A DNA stretch of 64,000 nt, taken from Acidipila sp. EB88. Lineage in GTDB: Bacteria; Acidobacteriota; Terriglobia; Terriglobales; Acidobacteriaceae. The position numbers and the translations under genes are program-made. Shown piece after piece: positions 1-8,268 of the stretch. The notes under the pieces are model-generated. The model was not told where the DNA came from. It made no database searches and was given only the letters and a program-made list of their open reading frames with translations. The stretch covers positions 248,001-312,000 of the forward strand of contig NZ_QWEV01000005.1 in the NCBI RefSeq assembly GCF_003858395.1. Direction: 5' to 3'. Each line of letters starts with the position of its first letter. Positions within the stretch are counted from its first letter, which is position 1.

Positions 1-847
1 CCAGTGGCACCTCGTCGCTCACCAGCGCATTGGGTCCGTGCAGCACCTCGCCCGCCGGGTAACCCTCGGCATGCACGTACGAGCTTTCCTTCAGCTTCAA
101 CGCGCCTTCGCGCGCCAGCGGGTAGTGCACGCCGCGCCCCAGGAACAGGTAGCTCTTGGCACCGGCAAACGCCTGCGCGCAGGCCTCCGCACGCTCGTCC
201 CAGCCAATCAGCGCGCCTTCCAGCGCATCCGCCACGGCTGCCAGCGCCGCCAGCTTCTCGGCCACGGCCTCCGCACTCAACCGCCCGCGCGCCTCACCCG
301 CCGCGACCGCCAGCAGGTGCAGCAGCGCCAGTTGGTTGGTAAAGCTCTTGGTCGCCGGGATCGCCAGTTCCTTGCCCGCCTCGGTGCACAGCGCCACATC
401 AGCTTCCCGCATCATGGTCGAGTCGGGGACGTTGGTCACCGCGATCGTGCGCTGCCCGCGCGCCCTGGCTTCGCGCAGCGCGGCCAGCGTGTCGCCCGTC
501 TCGCCAGACTGCGAGATCACCAGCACCACCGCGCCTGGCGTGGTGTTGCTGGTGCGGTACGAGTATTCGCTGGCATACTCCACATCGACCGGCAGGCCGC
601 TCAGGTCTTCAAACGTGACCTCCGCCGCCAGGCCCGCGTGACGGCTCGATCCGCTCGCGATAATCACGAGCGATGAGGCAGAGGCCAGCAGCGCCCGCAC
701 CGGGGCAAACAGTGCGTCGGTTAACCGGCGCTGGTCCGCGGAAACAGCCACGCGCAACAAGGCGCGCAGGGCTTCCGGCTGCTCAAAGATTTCGCGCAAC
801 ATGGCATGCGCAAAGATGCGCTCAGAGGGTTGGGTGTACTCGGTCAT
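1..847 (-). CDS. SIS-domain sugar-phosphate isomerase/deaminase (GlmS C-half or NagB-II like), partial
   Basis: About 282 codons are visible and the 3' end lies beyond the left edge. The protein matches the isomerase half of GlmS without a glutaminase domain. It carries the sugar-phosphate motifs SGSSRHA, ISQSGETGDT and ATKSFTNQ, then GRGVHYPLAREGALKLKES. The start chosen is the ATG reading leftwards from 847. Stand-alone SIS proteins of this type include NagB-II glucosamine-6-phosphate deaminases and AgaS-like enzymes. That role fits the neighbouring hexosaminidase, because released GlcNAc would become glucosamine-6-P and then fructose-6-P. It is divergent from the fucosidase and probably shares its control region. 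No signal peptide is seen, so it is cytoplasmic. The deaminase assignment is inference; the SIS fold is clear. Confidence 0.85.
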   Translation of the reverse strand, partial: MTEYTQPSERIFAHAMLREIFEQPEALRALLRVAVSADQRRLTDALFAPVRALLASASSLVIIASGSSRHAGLAAEVTFEDLSGLPVDVEYASEYSYRTSNTTPGAVVLVISQSGETGDTLAALREARARGQRTIAVTNVPDSTMMREADVALCTEAGKELAIPATKSFTNQLALLHLLAVAAGEARGRLSAEAVAEKLAALAAVADALEGALIGWDERAEACAQAFAGAKSYLFLGRGVHYPLAREGALKLKESSYVHAEGYPAGEVLHGPNALVSDEVPL

Positions 848-1149
848 GCGTCACCAGACTTTCCTGACAGGTCGGGCTGTCCACAAACAGCACCTAGGTG
901 ATGATCATACCGCCTTCAAATGATCATTTCTGCTTGCCAAACACCTCTTTCCGAAGGCACTCTACAATCCAGTGGTTTTCGGGTGCGGCACACGGCTCAA
1001 CGGCATCCGCATCAGCCGCGTCTGTGCTTCGCCGCTGCTTTCGCGGAAGAACCGCCCGACTAACTCCTTGTTTCTTCCCGTGGCACAAGACTCAGCGCGC
1101 CGCCGCTCCCCGCAACCGGGCAGGCGTCGCGGAAGGACCCACCTTGAAC
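848..1149. other. Divergent control region between the SIS gene and the GH29 gene
   Basis: About 300 bases without a convincing gene. A weak open frame upstream of the fucosidase (from GTG 898) lacks a signal-peptide-like start and is read as untranslated leader. The region holds the two ATGATCAT palindromes listed separately and a possible -10 (TACAAT, 963-968). A Shine-Dalgarno-like GGAAGGA at 1131-1137 serves the fucosidase. Confidence 0.5.
901..929. promoter_or_regulatory. Tandem ATGATCAT palindromes, candidate operator
   Basis: ATGATCAT occurs at 901-908 and again inside the longer palindrome AAATGATCATTT at 918-929. The two centres are 19 bp apart, close to two helical turns, which suits a dimeric regulator binding one face. 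The site lies between divergent glycan genes. TGATCA recurs upstream of GH92 (5833-5838) and of the DeoR-type gene (11740-11745). Binding by that regulator is inference. Confidence 0.4.
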
Positions 1150-2553
1150 ATGCTGCATCGACTCCTGCTCCCCGGCGCCCTGCTCGCCTGCTCCTCGCTC
1201 CCTGCAACCGCGCAGCAGAACTTCGCCGACATCAAGCCTTCTCCGCAGCAGGTCGCTTGGCAGGACCTCGAGATCGGCGCCATCATCCACTTCGGCACCA
1301 ATACTTTTCTCGACCGTGAGTGGGGCGACGGCACGGCCTCGCCTTCCGTCTTCAACCCCACCCACGTCGACACCGACCAGTGGATGGCCGCGGCCAAAAG
1401 CGCCGGCATCGGCTACGTCGTGCAGGTCGCCAAGCATCACGACGGTTTCGCCCTCTGGCCCACTGCCGAGAGCGACTACAGCGTCAAGGCCAGCCCATGG
1501 CTCGGAGGCAAGGGCGATCTCATCCGCATGGCCTCCGACTCCGCCCACAAGGCCGGCCTGCGGTTTGGCGTCTACGAGTCGCCCTGGGATCGCCACGACC
1601 CACGCTATAAGGACCCTGTCGCCTACGACACCTTCTATCTCGCCGAGCTCACTGAGCTCGCCAGCGGCTACGGCCCGCTCGAAGAGTTCTGGCTCGACGG
1701 CGCCGGCTCCACCGGCCGCACCTACGACTTCGACAAGATCATCCGCAACCTGCGCACCTACCAGTCCAACACCCTGGTCTTCGGCGACGTCGGCCTCTAT
1801 CGCAACGGCGACATCCGCTGGGTCGGCACCGAGAGCGGTCGCGTCGACTTCGACGTGTGGAACACGGTCGATAACTCCGGCATGCTGCGCTGGCGCCCGG
1901 TCGAAGCCGACACGCCCCTGCACCGCCTGCAGTGGTTCTGGCACCCCAACAGCGACAGCACCCTCAAAACTGTGGACGAGCTGATGACCACCTACAACGA
2001 GACCGTGGGCCGCGGCGCGCAGCTCATGCTCGGCCTCGCCCCCGACAGAACCGGCAACCTCCCGGCAGCCGACGTCAAGCGGCTCGCCGAGTTTGGCGCC
2101 CGCCTGCAGGCCCTCTACGGCCCGGGCAAAAACCTGCTGTCCTCCGCGCCGCGTGTTCTCCCCGCCGAGGCAGCGCCCGCCCTGAGCGAAGACCACCACT
2201 CCGCGTGGGCAACCGGCACAGCCCTGCCCGCGACCCTTACCGTCACCCTTGCCGGCCCCGTGCAGCTTGATCGCTTCCTGACCATGGAGCGTCTCGAAGA
2301 CGGCCAGCATGTCGAGGAGTACGCCGTGGAAGCGAAGCTGTCCGGCGACACCACCGGCCAATGGCATGAGCTCGTACACGCGCACGTGATCGGCCACAAG
2401 AAGATCGACCTGCTCCCCGCACCGGTGCAGGCCACCGCGGTGCGTCTGCGCATCCTCGCCGCCAACGGCCCGGTGGAAATGCGCGCGTTTGGCGCTTACA
2501 GCGGCAAAGTACAAAACATCGGCGCCCCTTCCATGGGCAGCCCAGCGGAGTGA
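1150..2553 (+). CDS. GH29 alpha-L-fucosidase, secreted
   Basis: A 467-residue exported glycosidase that would remove alpha-linked fucose from glycoconjugates. The start MLHRLLLPGALLACSSLPA is a Sec signal ending near TAQQ. An in-frame TTG at 1144 sits at better spacing from GGAAGGA (1131-1137) and may be the real initiator. The catalytic barrel includes KHHDGFALW and the nucleophile motif EFWLDG (Asp about residue 183). A beta-rich C-terminal module of about 120 residues follows, as in many GH29 proteins. The gene overlaps cutC by 4 bp. Within this locus it would act on core or Lewis-type fucose of N-glycans. The family is certain; linkage specificity cannot be read from the sequence. Confidence 0.93.
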   Translation: MLHRLLLPGALLACSSLPATAQQNFADIKPSPQQVAWQDLEIGAIIHFGTNTFLDREWGDGTASPSVFNPTHVDTDQWMAAAKSAGIGYVVQVAKHHDGFALWPTAESDYSVKASPWLGGKGDLIRMASDSAHKAGLRFGVYESPWDRHDPRYKDPVAYDTFYLAELTELASGYGPLEEFWLDGAGSTGRTYDFDKIIRNLRTYQSNTLVFGDVGLYRNGDIRWVGTESGRVDFDVWNTVDNSGMLRWRPVEADTPLHRLQWFWHPNSDSTLKTVDELMTTYNETVGRGAQLMLGLAPDRTGNLPAADVKRLAEFGARLQALYGPGKNLLSSAPRVLPAEAAPALSEDHHSAWATGTALPATLTVTLAGPVQLDRFLTMERLEDGQHVEEYAVEAKLSGDTTGQWHELVHAHVIGHKKIDLLPAPVQATAVRLRILAANGPVEMRAFGAYSGKVQNIGAPSMGSPAE

Positions 2554-3356
2554 ACCCAGCACCAATGAATCCCGTACGCCTTGAAATCGCTGTCGACCAT
2601 CCATCCGCGCTCCAGAACGCCGTGAACGGCGGAGCCGAACGTATCGAACTCTGTTCGTCCCTTGCCGACGGCGGCCTCACGCCTTCGCCCGGTTTTATCG
2701 AGTGGGCGCTCGCCGAGGTGGCCGTGCCGGTGCACTGCATCGTGCGCCCCCGCGGTGGCAACTTCTGCTACACCCCTGCGGAGCTTGCCGTCATGGCCGC
2801 CGACATTCGCTGCATGCGCAAAATGGGCGCACCCGGCGTCGTAGTTGGCGTGCTCACCGCTCGGCATGCAGTCGACGTCCAGGCCATGCAGGTGCTGCGC
2901 GAAGCAGCCGGCCCCATGCGCCTGTGTTTCCATCGCGCTTTTGACCTCGCCGCCGATCGCCCTTCCGCCCTGGAAGACGTGATCCGCTGCGGCGCGGATA
3001 TCCTGCTCACCTCCGGGGGCGCTGCCAGCCTCGGTGACGGTGCCGCCGAGGTGCGCCGCATCGTCGCCCAGGCAGCCGGTCGCATCGAGATCATGGGTGG
3101 CGCCGGCGTCCGCGTCGCCACTGCGGGCGAACTCTGGCGCACCATTCCCATCGACACCCTGCATGCTTCACTGCGCAGCGTGTGGAGCGAGGCCGCGCAC
3201 CCGGCGCACACCTCCGACCCAACCACAACCGAGACCACTGCAACAATGGGCGCGCGCGACCAGGACACCCTCTACACGGTCAACCCCGACGACGTGCGCG
3301 CCGTGCTGCGCGACCTCCCCCCGCGCACCGCACTGCGGGGCAAATCGATCGCTTAA
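2550..3356 (+). CDS. cutC: CutC-family TIM-barrel protein
   Basis: About 268 residues from a GTG at 2550 that overlaps the fucosidase stop (GTGA). An ATG at 2565 gives an N-terminus (MNPVRLEIAV) that aligns better with known CutC proteins and may be the true start. Family hallmarks are GAERIELCSSLADGGLTPS, RPRGGNFCY, LCFHRAFD and ILLTSGGAAS. CutC was named for copper homeostasis in E. coli, but that phenotype was later attributed to the sRNA MicL encoded within cutC, so the protein's biochemical role is open. There is no signal peptide, so it is cytoplasmic. Coupling to a fucosidase suggests a task in glycan catabolism, which is inference. Confidence 0.92.
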   Translation: MNPAPMNPVRLEIAVDHPSALQNAVNGGAERIELCSSLADGGLTPSPGFIEWALAEVAVPVHCIVRPRGGNFCYTPAELAVMAADIRCMRKMGAPGVVVGVLTARHAVDVQAMQVLREAAGPMRLCFHRAFDLAADRPSALEDVIRCGADILLTSGGAASLGDGAAEVRRIVAQAAGRIEIMGGAGVRVATAGELWRTIPIDTLHASLRSVWSEAAHPAHTSDPTTTETTATMGARDQDTLYTVNPDDVRAVLRDLPPRTALRGKSIA

Positions 3357-3362
3357 CCCAAG

Positions 3363-3404
3363 CCACCTCTGCAGTGCGGCCACACCGGCCGCACTGCAAA
3401 GGTG
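3363..3404. terminator. Bidirectional terminator between cutC and the GH20 gene
   Basis: A perfect 12-bp stem (TGCAGTGCGGCC at 3370-3381 with its complement at 3387-3398, 5-nt loop) is flanked by further pairing of CACCT with AGGTG. It lies between two convergent genes. U-tracts are weak on both strands. Confidence 0.7.
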
Positions 3405-3417
3405 CATGGCCCCTGCC

Positions 3418-5616
3418 CTACTTCGCGTCGCTTCCCATCGCGGCAGTCTGCGGCGCGGGCAGTGCCGCGGCCGCATCCACAAGTCTCCGCAGCGATCCCA
3501 CATACGCAAAGTGCACCAGGGCTCCACCCTTCGCTGCCCGGTCCAGCACCTCGCGCGCATGCTCGGTCCACTCGGCCGTCGGCGCAGTTTTCGCGTCAAG
3601 GTAACCCAGCGCCTGCGTACCCACCGCGCCCGTCTCCCCCCACAGCAGCGCCAGCGGGCCCGCGTCATCCATGCGCGGCGACTGCGCCGCCAGTGTTAAC
3701 AACGCGGGCACCGCATCCTGCCACGCTGCAAAGCGCCTGCGCAGGTCGCTCATCGCATCCTGGCGCGACAGCCTGCCGCCCGCCGAAACATCCCCACTCG
3801 TATCCGGCGCATGCGGCGCCGGCTTGCCCGGCGCCGCTTTCCCGATCAGCGCATCCACCGCACCGGCAATCTCCTGCCGCGCCGGCGGGTCCGCCGCAAC
3901 CGCGTCCACCAGCCGGTCGAGCGAGGTGCGCGCATCCGTCCTTTGCGCGTTGTACCTCTCACCGAACGAGAACGGCTCCGTGACCGATGCGAGCAGGTCG
4001 AGCGCGTGCCCGGCAGCAGCCCGCGTCTCCGGCTGCGCGCTGGCTTCTGCCGTGCTCACAAGGTTGCGCCGCAGGCGTTCCGGTCCGGCCAGGTGCATCA
4101 CGCCCACATCCTCTAGCTCCGCCGAAACCCGCCGCAGCCGCTGGTACATGTACGAGGTGTCGCGGTCGTTCTGCGGCGACCAGAAACGTTCCGCAATCGC
4201 CAGCGTACGCGGCCACACCCGGCTGTCTACCGTCTCCGCGTCCAGCTGCTCCGCCCACATGCACACCTCGCCGCCCAGGATCAGCTTCTGCTGCCCTGCG
4301 TCCAGCGTGGTATCCACCGGGATCGGATCGGCCAGAAACATCTGCGCCGAGGTCTTCTCGCCATCCAGGTAATACGGTGCCGACAGGATGCCCTGGTATC
4401 CCTGCTTCGCACCCGCGCTCAGCGAGGCCTCGCCGCGCCAGCTCTGGATCACGATGTTCTTGGGCAGCGCCGGGTTCAGGATCTCGTCCCAGCCGATCAT
4501 CTGCTTGCCATGCTTCTTCAGGATCGGCAGCAGCTGCTGGTTGAAATACGCCTGCAGCTCATCGGGCTTGGTGAACCCATGCTTGTCCATGAACGCCTTG
4601 ATCTTGGGGTTCTTCATCCACGAGTCGCCCGGCGCCTCATCCCCGCCGATGTGGAAGTACGCATCCGGGAAGATCGCACCCATCTCGCCCACCAGCGCAT
4701 CGACGAACTTGTACACCGCCGGGCTGGTCGGGTCCATCTCGCCCGGCGGCACGCCGAACTTGATCGCCAGCCCATGCAGGTCTTCGCCCGAGCCCAGCTC
4801 CGGGTACGCCACGATCCAGCTCGTCGCATGGCCCGGCATATCGAACTCCGGCACCACGCGGATCCCGCGGGCCCGCGCATACGCCACCACCGCGCGCATC
4901 TGGTCCTGCGTATAAAACTGCCCGTCTGATCCAACGCTGGTCAGCTTCGGAAACAGCTTGCTCTCCGCGCGAAACGCCTGGTGCTCCGACAGGTGCCAGT
5001 GAAACACGTTGAGCTTGGCCACCGCCATCGCATCGATCTGTCGCTCCACCGCCGGCACCGGCTCGAAGTGCCGGCTCACATCCAGCATGAATCCGCGCCA
5101 GCGAAAGCGCGGCGTGTCCTCGATCGAGATCGCCGGTAGCACGCACGCGCCACGCACATTGGTCGCCAGTTGCAGCAGCGTCTCCATGCCATGCATCGCG
5201 CCCACGTCGGTTGCCGCCGTCAGGGTCGCCGCTTCGGGCGTCACCTTCAACGTGTAGGACTCATCCTCGTCCACCCCCTGCACCGCGCCGCCCGGGCCAG
5301 CCACGTGGATCGTCAGGAGGGTCGCGCCGCTGGTATCGGTGGCGAGCGCAGAGCGCCGCACATCCCCGCCGCAGGTGCGATCCAGCCGGTCCAGCATGCG
5401 CAGCGTCGCCGCCTCCAGCCGCGCATCATGCGAGGCATCGTAGCGAAACGCAAAGTGCGACAGGCCGCTCGCCGGGGTCACCGTGAGCGCGCCATCCGCG
5501 CGCTGGGCAGAGGACGGCATCGGCATCAGGGCAATCTCCTGGGCCAGGCCTACCCCCGCTGCACTGCACGCGAAACCTCCTGCCAGGGCTAAAGACGCAA
5601 GCACATGCAGTTTCAT
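3418..5616 (-). CDS. GH20 beta-N-acetylhexosaminidase, secreted
   Basis: A 732-residue exported enzyme that cleaves terminal beta-GlcNAc/GalNAc. It starts with a Sec signal (MKLHVLASLALAGGFACSAA). A GH20b-type N-terminal domain reaches about residue 150. The barrel follows with FRWRGFMLDVSRHF, FHWHLSEHQAFR and the catalytic pair in HIGGDEAPG (Asp326-Glu327), used for substrate-assisted hydrolysis. Tryptophan motifs IQSWRGE and GGEVCMWAEQ line the active site. About 200 residues follow the barrel, largely helical and of no domain I recognise. The gene faces away from the GH92 operon across a shared control region. It would expose mannose by removing antennary GlcNAc. Confidence 0.95.
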   Translation of the reverse strand: MKLHVLASLALAGGFACSAAGVGLAQEIALMPMPSSAQRADGALTVTPASGLSHFAFRYDASHDARLEAATLRMLDRLDRTCGGDVRRSALATDTSGATLLTIHVAGPGGAVQGVDEDESYTLKVTPEAATLTAATDVGAMHGMETLLQLATNVRGACVLPAISIEDTPRFRWRGFMLDVSRHFEPVPAVERQIDAMAVAKLNVFHWHLSEHQAFRAESKLFPKLTSVGSDGQFYTQDQMRAVVAYARARGIRVVPEFDMPGHATSWIVAYPELGSGEDLHGLAIKFGVPPGEMDPTSPAVYKFVDALVGEMGAIFPDAYFHIGGDEAPGDSWMKNPKIKAFMDKHGFTKPDELQAYFNQQLLPILKKHGKQMIGWDEILNPALPKNIVIQSWRGEASLSAGAKQGYQGILSAPYYLDGEKTSAQMFLADPIPVDTTLDAGQQKLILGGEVCMWAEQLDAETVDSRVWPRTLAIAERFWSPQNDRDTSYMYQRLRRVSAELEDVGVMHLAGPERLRRNLVSTAEASAQPETRAAAGHALDLLASVTEPFSFGERYNAQRTDARTSLDRLVDAVAADPPARQEIAGAVDALIGKAAPGKPAPHAPDTSGDVSAGGRLSRQDAMSDLRRRFAAWQDAVPALLTLAAQSPRMDDAGPLALLWGETGAVGTQALGYLDAKTAPTAEWTEHAREVLDRAAKGGALVHFAYVGSLRRLVDAAAALPAPQTAAMGSDAK

Positions 5617-5949
5617 TCTCGGTCACCACTTTCATTGGATCTGGAGCAGATTTGCCGCAACGCATCTGGCTGTGCAACGCCCCACAGGCACGGCTCAAAA
5701 TTCCGGGGTGGCCGCGCACAATCCAGCACGCCCGGCCTCACCCGTTTCACTAAAAACACGCGCGAAACTGATTGGCAGCCTACACCAAAGAAATCAACAT
5801 TGAGCTTGATTTCTTATCGTTTCAAGGGGATATGATCACGGCAGGTTTCTTAACCGGGGCCAACCGCTGCCCTCCCGTCTGCCGCGGCAGGCGGCCCTGC
5901 GCGAACCCTGCCGTGCGATCCACTCGCCTGAAAGGCCTGTCCAATACTG
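5617..5949. other. Divergent control region between GH20 and GH92 genes
   Basis: A 333-base gap without a credible gene. It contains the 10-bp-arm inverted repeat and promoter listed separately. Downstream is a GC-rich leader of about 110 bases before the GH92 ATG, including CTGCCGCGGCAG near 5880. Confidence 0.5.
5788..5838 (+). promoter_or_regulatory. Inverted-repeat operator and promoter upstream of GH92
   Basis: AAGAAATCAA (5788-5797) and TTGATTTCTT (5806-5815) form a perfect inverted repeat with 10-bp arms and an 8-nt spacer. The right arm contains a possible -35 (TTGATT, 5806-5811). A good -10 (TATGAT, 5831-5836) follows after a 19-bp spacer and overlaps a TGATCA box (5833-5838). A repressor bound here would block the promoter. 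Which protein binds, and whether the GH20 gene is also controlled, is inference. Confidence 0.55.
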
Positions 5950-8268
5950 ATGCTGACCCGACGTACCTTCCTGCAATCTGCCTCTGCTGCTACCTGCCTG
6001 CCGCTTCTGCAAACCCTCCCCGCGCTCGGTGCCTCCGCGCCCGCTGGCGATGCGGGTGAAGATCTCACCCAGTACGTGCATGCCCGCATCGGCACCGGCG
6101 GCCACGGCCACACGTACCCCGGTGCCTCGGTGCCGTTCGGCGCAGTGCAGCTTAGCCCGGATACCTTCACCAGGGGCTGGGACTGGTGTGCAGGCTACTA
6201 CGACGCCGACGCGACCCTGATGGGCTTCAGCCACACCCACCTCAGCGGCACCGGCTGCGGCGATCTGCTCGATGTCCTGCTCGTTCCCAACACTGGCGAA
6301 GTGAAGTGGAACCCCGGCACCCGCGAAAACCCCTCCGAGGGCTACCGCGCCGCCTTCTCGCATGCCGACGAAGTCATGGAGCCCGGTTTCTACTCCGTGC
6401 CGCTCAAGGACCGCCACGTGCTCGCCGAGCTCACCGCGACCGACCGCGTGGGTCTGCACCGCTATACCTTCCAGCAGGCCGGCGACAGCCACTTCGTGCT
6501 CGACTTCCAGCACTCGTACGACGACCCCGAAAACCCTGTCACCGACGCGACCCTCACCATCGTCGGCAACGACACGGTCACCGGCGGACGCACCGTGCAC
6601 TCCTGGGCAAACGGCCGCCGCATCTACTTCGCTGCCCAGTTCTCCAAGCCTTTTCACAAGGCCGAGCTCATGCAGGACGACACCGCGCTCGCAGCCGGCA
6701 CCATGCAGAGCGCCGGCAAGAGCCTCAAGGCCGCTCTGCACTACAGCCCCTCTGCAGGCGAGCAGGTGCTGGTGCGCGTCGGTATCTCCGGCGTTTCCGT
6801 TGAGAATGCGCTGGCCAACCTCGAGGCCGAGATGCCCGGCTACGACTTCGACCACACCCGCGCCACCGCCAAGCAGCGCTGGCAGCAGGAGCTCAGCCGC
6901 GTCCGCATCGAGACCTCCAGCGAAGATCAGCGTGTCATCTTCTACACCTCGCTCTACCACATGATGCTTGCGCCGACCCGCTTCGACGATGCCAACGGCG
7001 ACTACATGGGCATGGACAGCCAGCCGCACAAGCTCGAGGCCGGCGAGGCCAACTACAGCTCCTACTCGCTCTGGGACACCTTCCGCGCGCTGCATCCTGC
7101 CTTCACCCTCATGCAGCCCGAGCGCGTGCCCGGCATGGTCAACTGCCTCGTGCGCATGGCCGAGCAGAGCCCGCAGGGCATGCCCGTATGGCCTCTGCAG
7201 GGCAAGGAGACCGGCACCATGACCGGCTACCACTCCGCCAGCGTCATGGCCGAGGCCTGCGTCAAGAAGTTCCCCAACATCGATTGGCAGCGCGCCTACA
7301 AGGTCATGCGCAAGCGCAACATGGACGACAACTACCGCGGCCTCGGCTTCTATCGCGAGCTCGGTTACATTCCCGCCGACAAGGAAGAAGAGTCCGTCTC
7401 CAAGGTGCTCGAGTACGACTACAACGACTGGGCCTGCTCGCATGTCGCCGAGGCAGTGGGTGCGCACGACGACGCCGCCCTGCAGCGCAAGCGCTCGCAG
7501 AACTACCAGCACCTGTTCGATCCCAAGACCCAGTTCATCCGCGCCAAGCTTTCGAGCGGCGAGTGGACCGGTCCCTTCGACCCGATCGACATGGGCCACA
7601 CCCCCAAGTACCGCGACTACACCGAGTCCAACGCCTGGCAGACCACCTTCGGCGTGCAGCACGACGTCAAGGGTTACATCGCCCTGTGGGGTGGCCGCGA
7701 ACCCTTCGTGACCAAGCTCGACTCGCTGTTCACCGTGCCATCGACCCTGCCCGCTGACGCGCCACCCGACATTGCCGGCATGGTCGGCCAGTACGCGCAC
7801 GGCAACGAGCCCTCCCACCACATCGCCTACCTGTACGTGTACGCCGGCCAGCCCTGGAAGACGCAGGCGCGCGTCGCCTCGCTGCTCAAGACCATGTACC
7901 GCAACAACCCCAACGGCCTCGAGGGCAACGAGGACTGCGGCCAGATGTCCGCCTGGTACGTGATGAGCGCGCTCGGCCTCTACGCGGTCGACCCCGCCAG
8001 CGGCAACTACGTGCTCACCTCGCCTTCCATCGACAAGGCAACGCTCAAGGTCTCCGGCGGCAAGGAGCTCGTGATCGAAACCAAACGCTCCTCACCCGAC
8101 GCGGTCTACATCCAGAGCGTGCGCGTCAACGGCAAAAAGCAGGACAAGCTCTGGGTCTCGCACGCGGAGATCGCCCATGGCGGTCACATTGCTTTCGAGC
8201 TCGGCACCGAACCCAACAAGACCCTTGCCACCGCGGTCGAGACGGCGCCTCCGTCGCTGACCGTATGA
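5950..8268 (+). CDS. GH92 alpha-mannosidase, Tat-exported
   Basis: A 772-residue enzyme expected to remove alpha-1,2/1,3-linked mannose from high-mannose N-glycans in a calcium-dependent, inverting reaction. The N-terminus MLTRRTFLQSASA is a twin-arginine signal. GH92 signatures include GTGGHGHTYPGASVPFGAVQ, FSHTHLSGTGCGD, NEPSHHIAYLYVYAGQPWKT and GNEDCGQMSAWYV (about 659-671; the acidic residues serve catalysis and metal binding). Length is typical. It is the first gene of an operon in which each junction with the next two genes is a 4-bp ATGA overlap. Family assignment is secure; linkage preference is not readable here. Confidence 0.95.
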   Translation: MLTRRTFLQSASAATCLPLLQTLPALGASAPAGDAGEDLTQYVHARIGTGGHGHTYPGASVPFGAVQLSPDTFTRGWDWCAGYYDADATLMGFSHTHLSGTGCGDLLDVLLVPNTGEVKWNPGTRENPSEGYRAAFSHADEVMEPGFYSVPLKDRHVLAELTATDRVGLHRYTFQQAGDSHFVLDFQHSYDDPENPVTDATLTIVGNDTVTGGRTVHSWANGRRIYFAAQFSKPFHKAELMQDDTALAAGTMQSAGKSLKAALHYSPSAGEQVLVRVGISGVSVENALANLEAEMPGYDFDHTRATAKQRWQQELSRVRIETSSEDQRVIFYTSLYHMMLAPTRFDDANGDYMGMDSQPHKLEAGEANYSSYSLWDTFRALHPAFTLMQPERVPGMVNCLVRMAEQSPQGMPVWPLQGKETGTMTGYHSASVMAEACVKKFPNIDWQRAYKVMRKRNMDDNYRGLGFYRELGYIPADKEEESVSKVLEYDYNDWACSHVAEAVGAHDDAALQRKRSQNYQHLFDPKTQFIRAKLSSGEWTGPFDPIDMGHTPKYRDYTESNAWQTTFGVQHDVKGYIALWGGREPFVTKLDSLFTVPSTLPADAPPDIAGMVGQYAHGNEPSHHIAYLYVYAGQPWKTQARVASLLKTMYRNNPNGLEGNEDCGQMSAWYVMSALGLYAVDPASGNYVLTSPSIDKATLKVSGGKELVIETKRSSPDAVYIQSVRVNGKKQDKLWVSHAEIAHGGHIAFELGTEPNKTLATAVETAPPSLTV

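Noticed and set aside
1060..2604. 514-residue minus-strand frame over the fucosidase
   Set aside because: Ala/Gly/Val-rich, no family resemblance, entirely antisense to a motif-complete GH29 gene.
5836..7821. 661-residue minus-strand frame over the GH92 gene
   Set aside because: Composition typical of antisense frames in GC-rich DNA; the + frame has the GH92 signatures.
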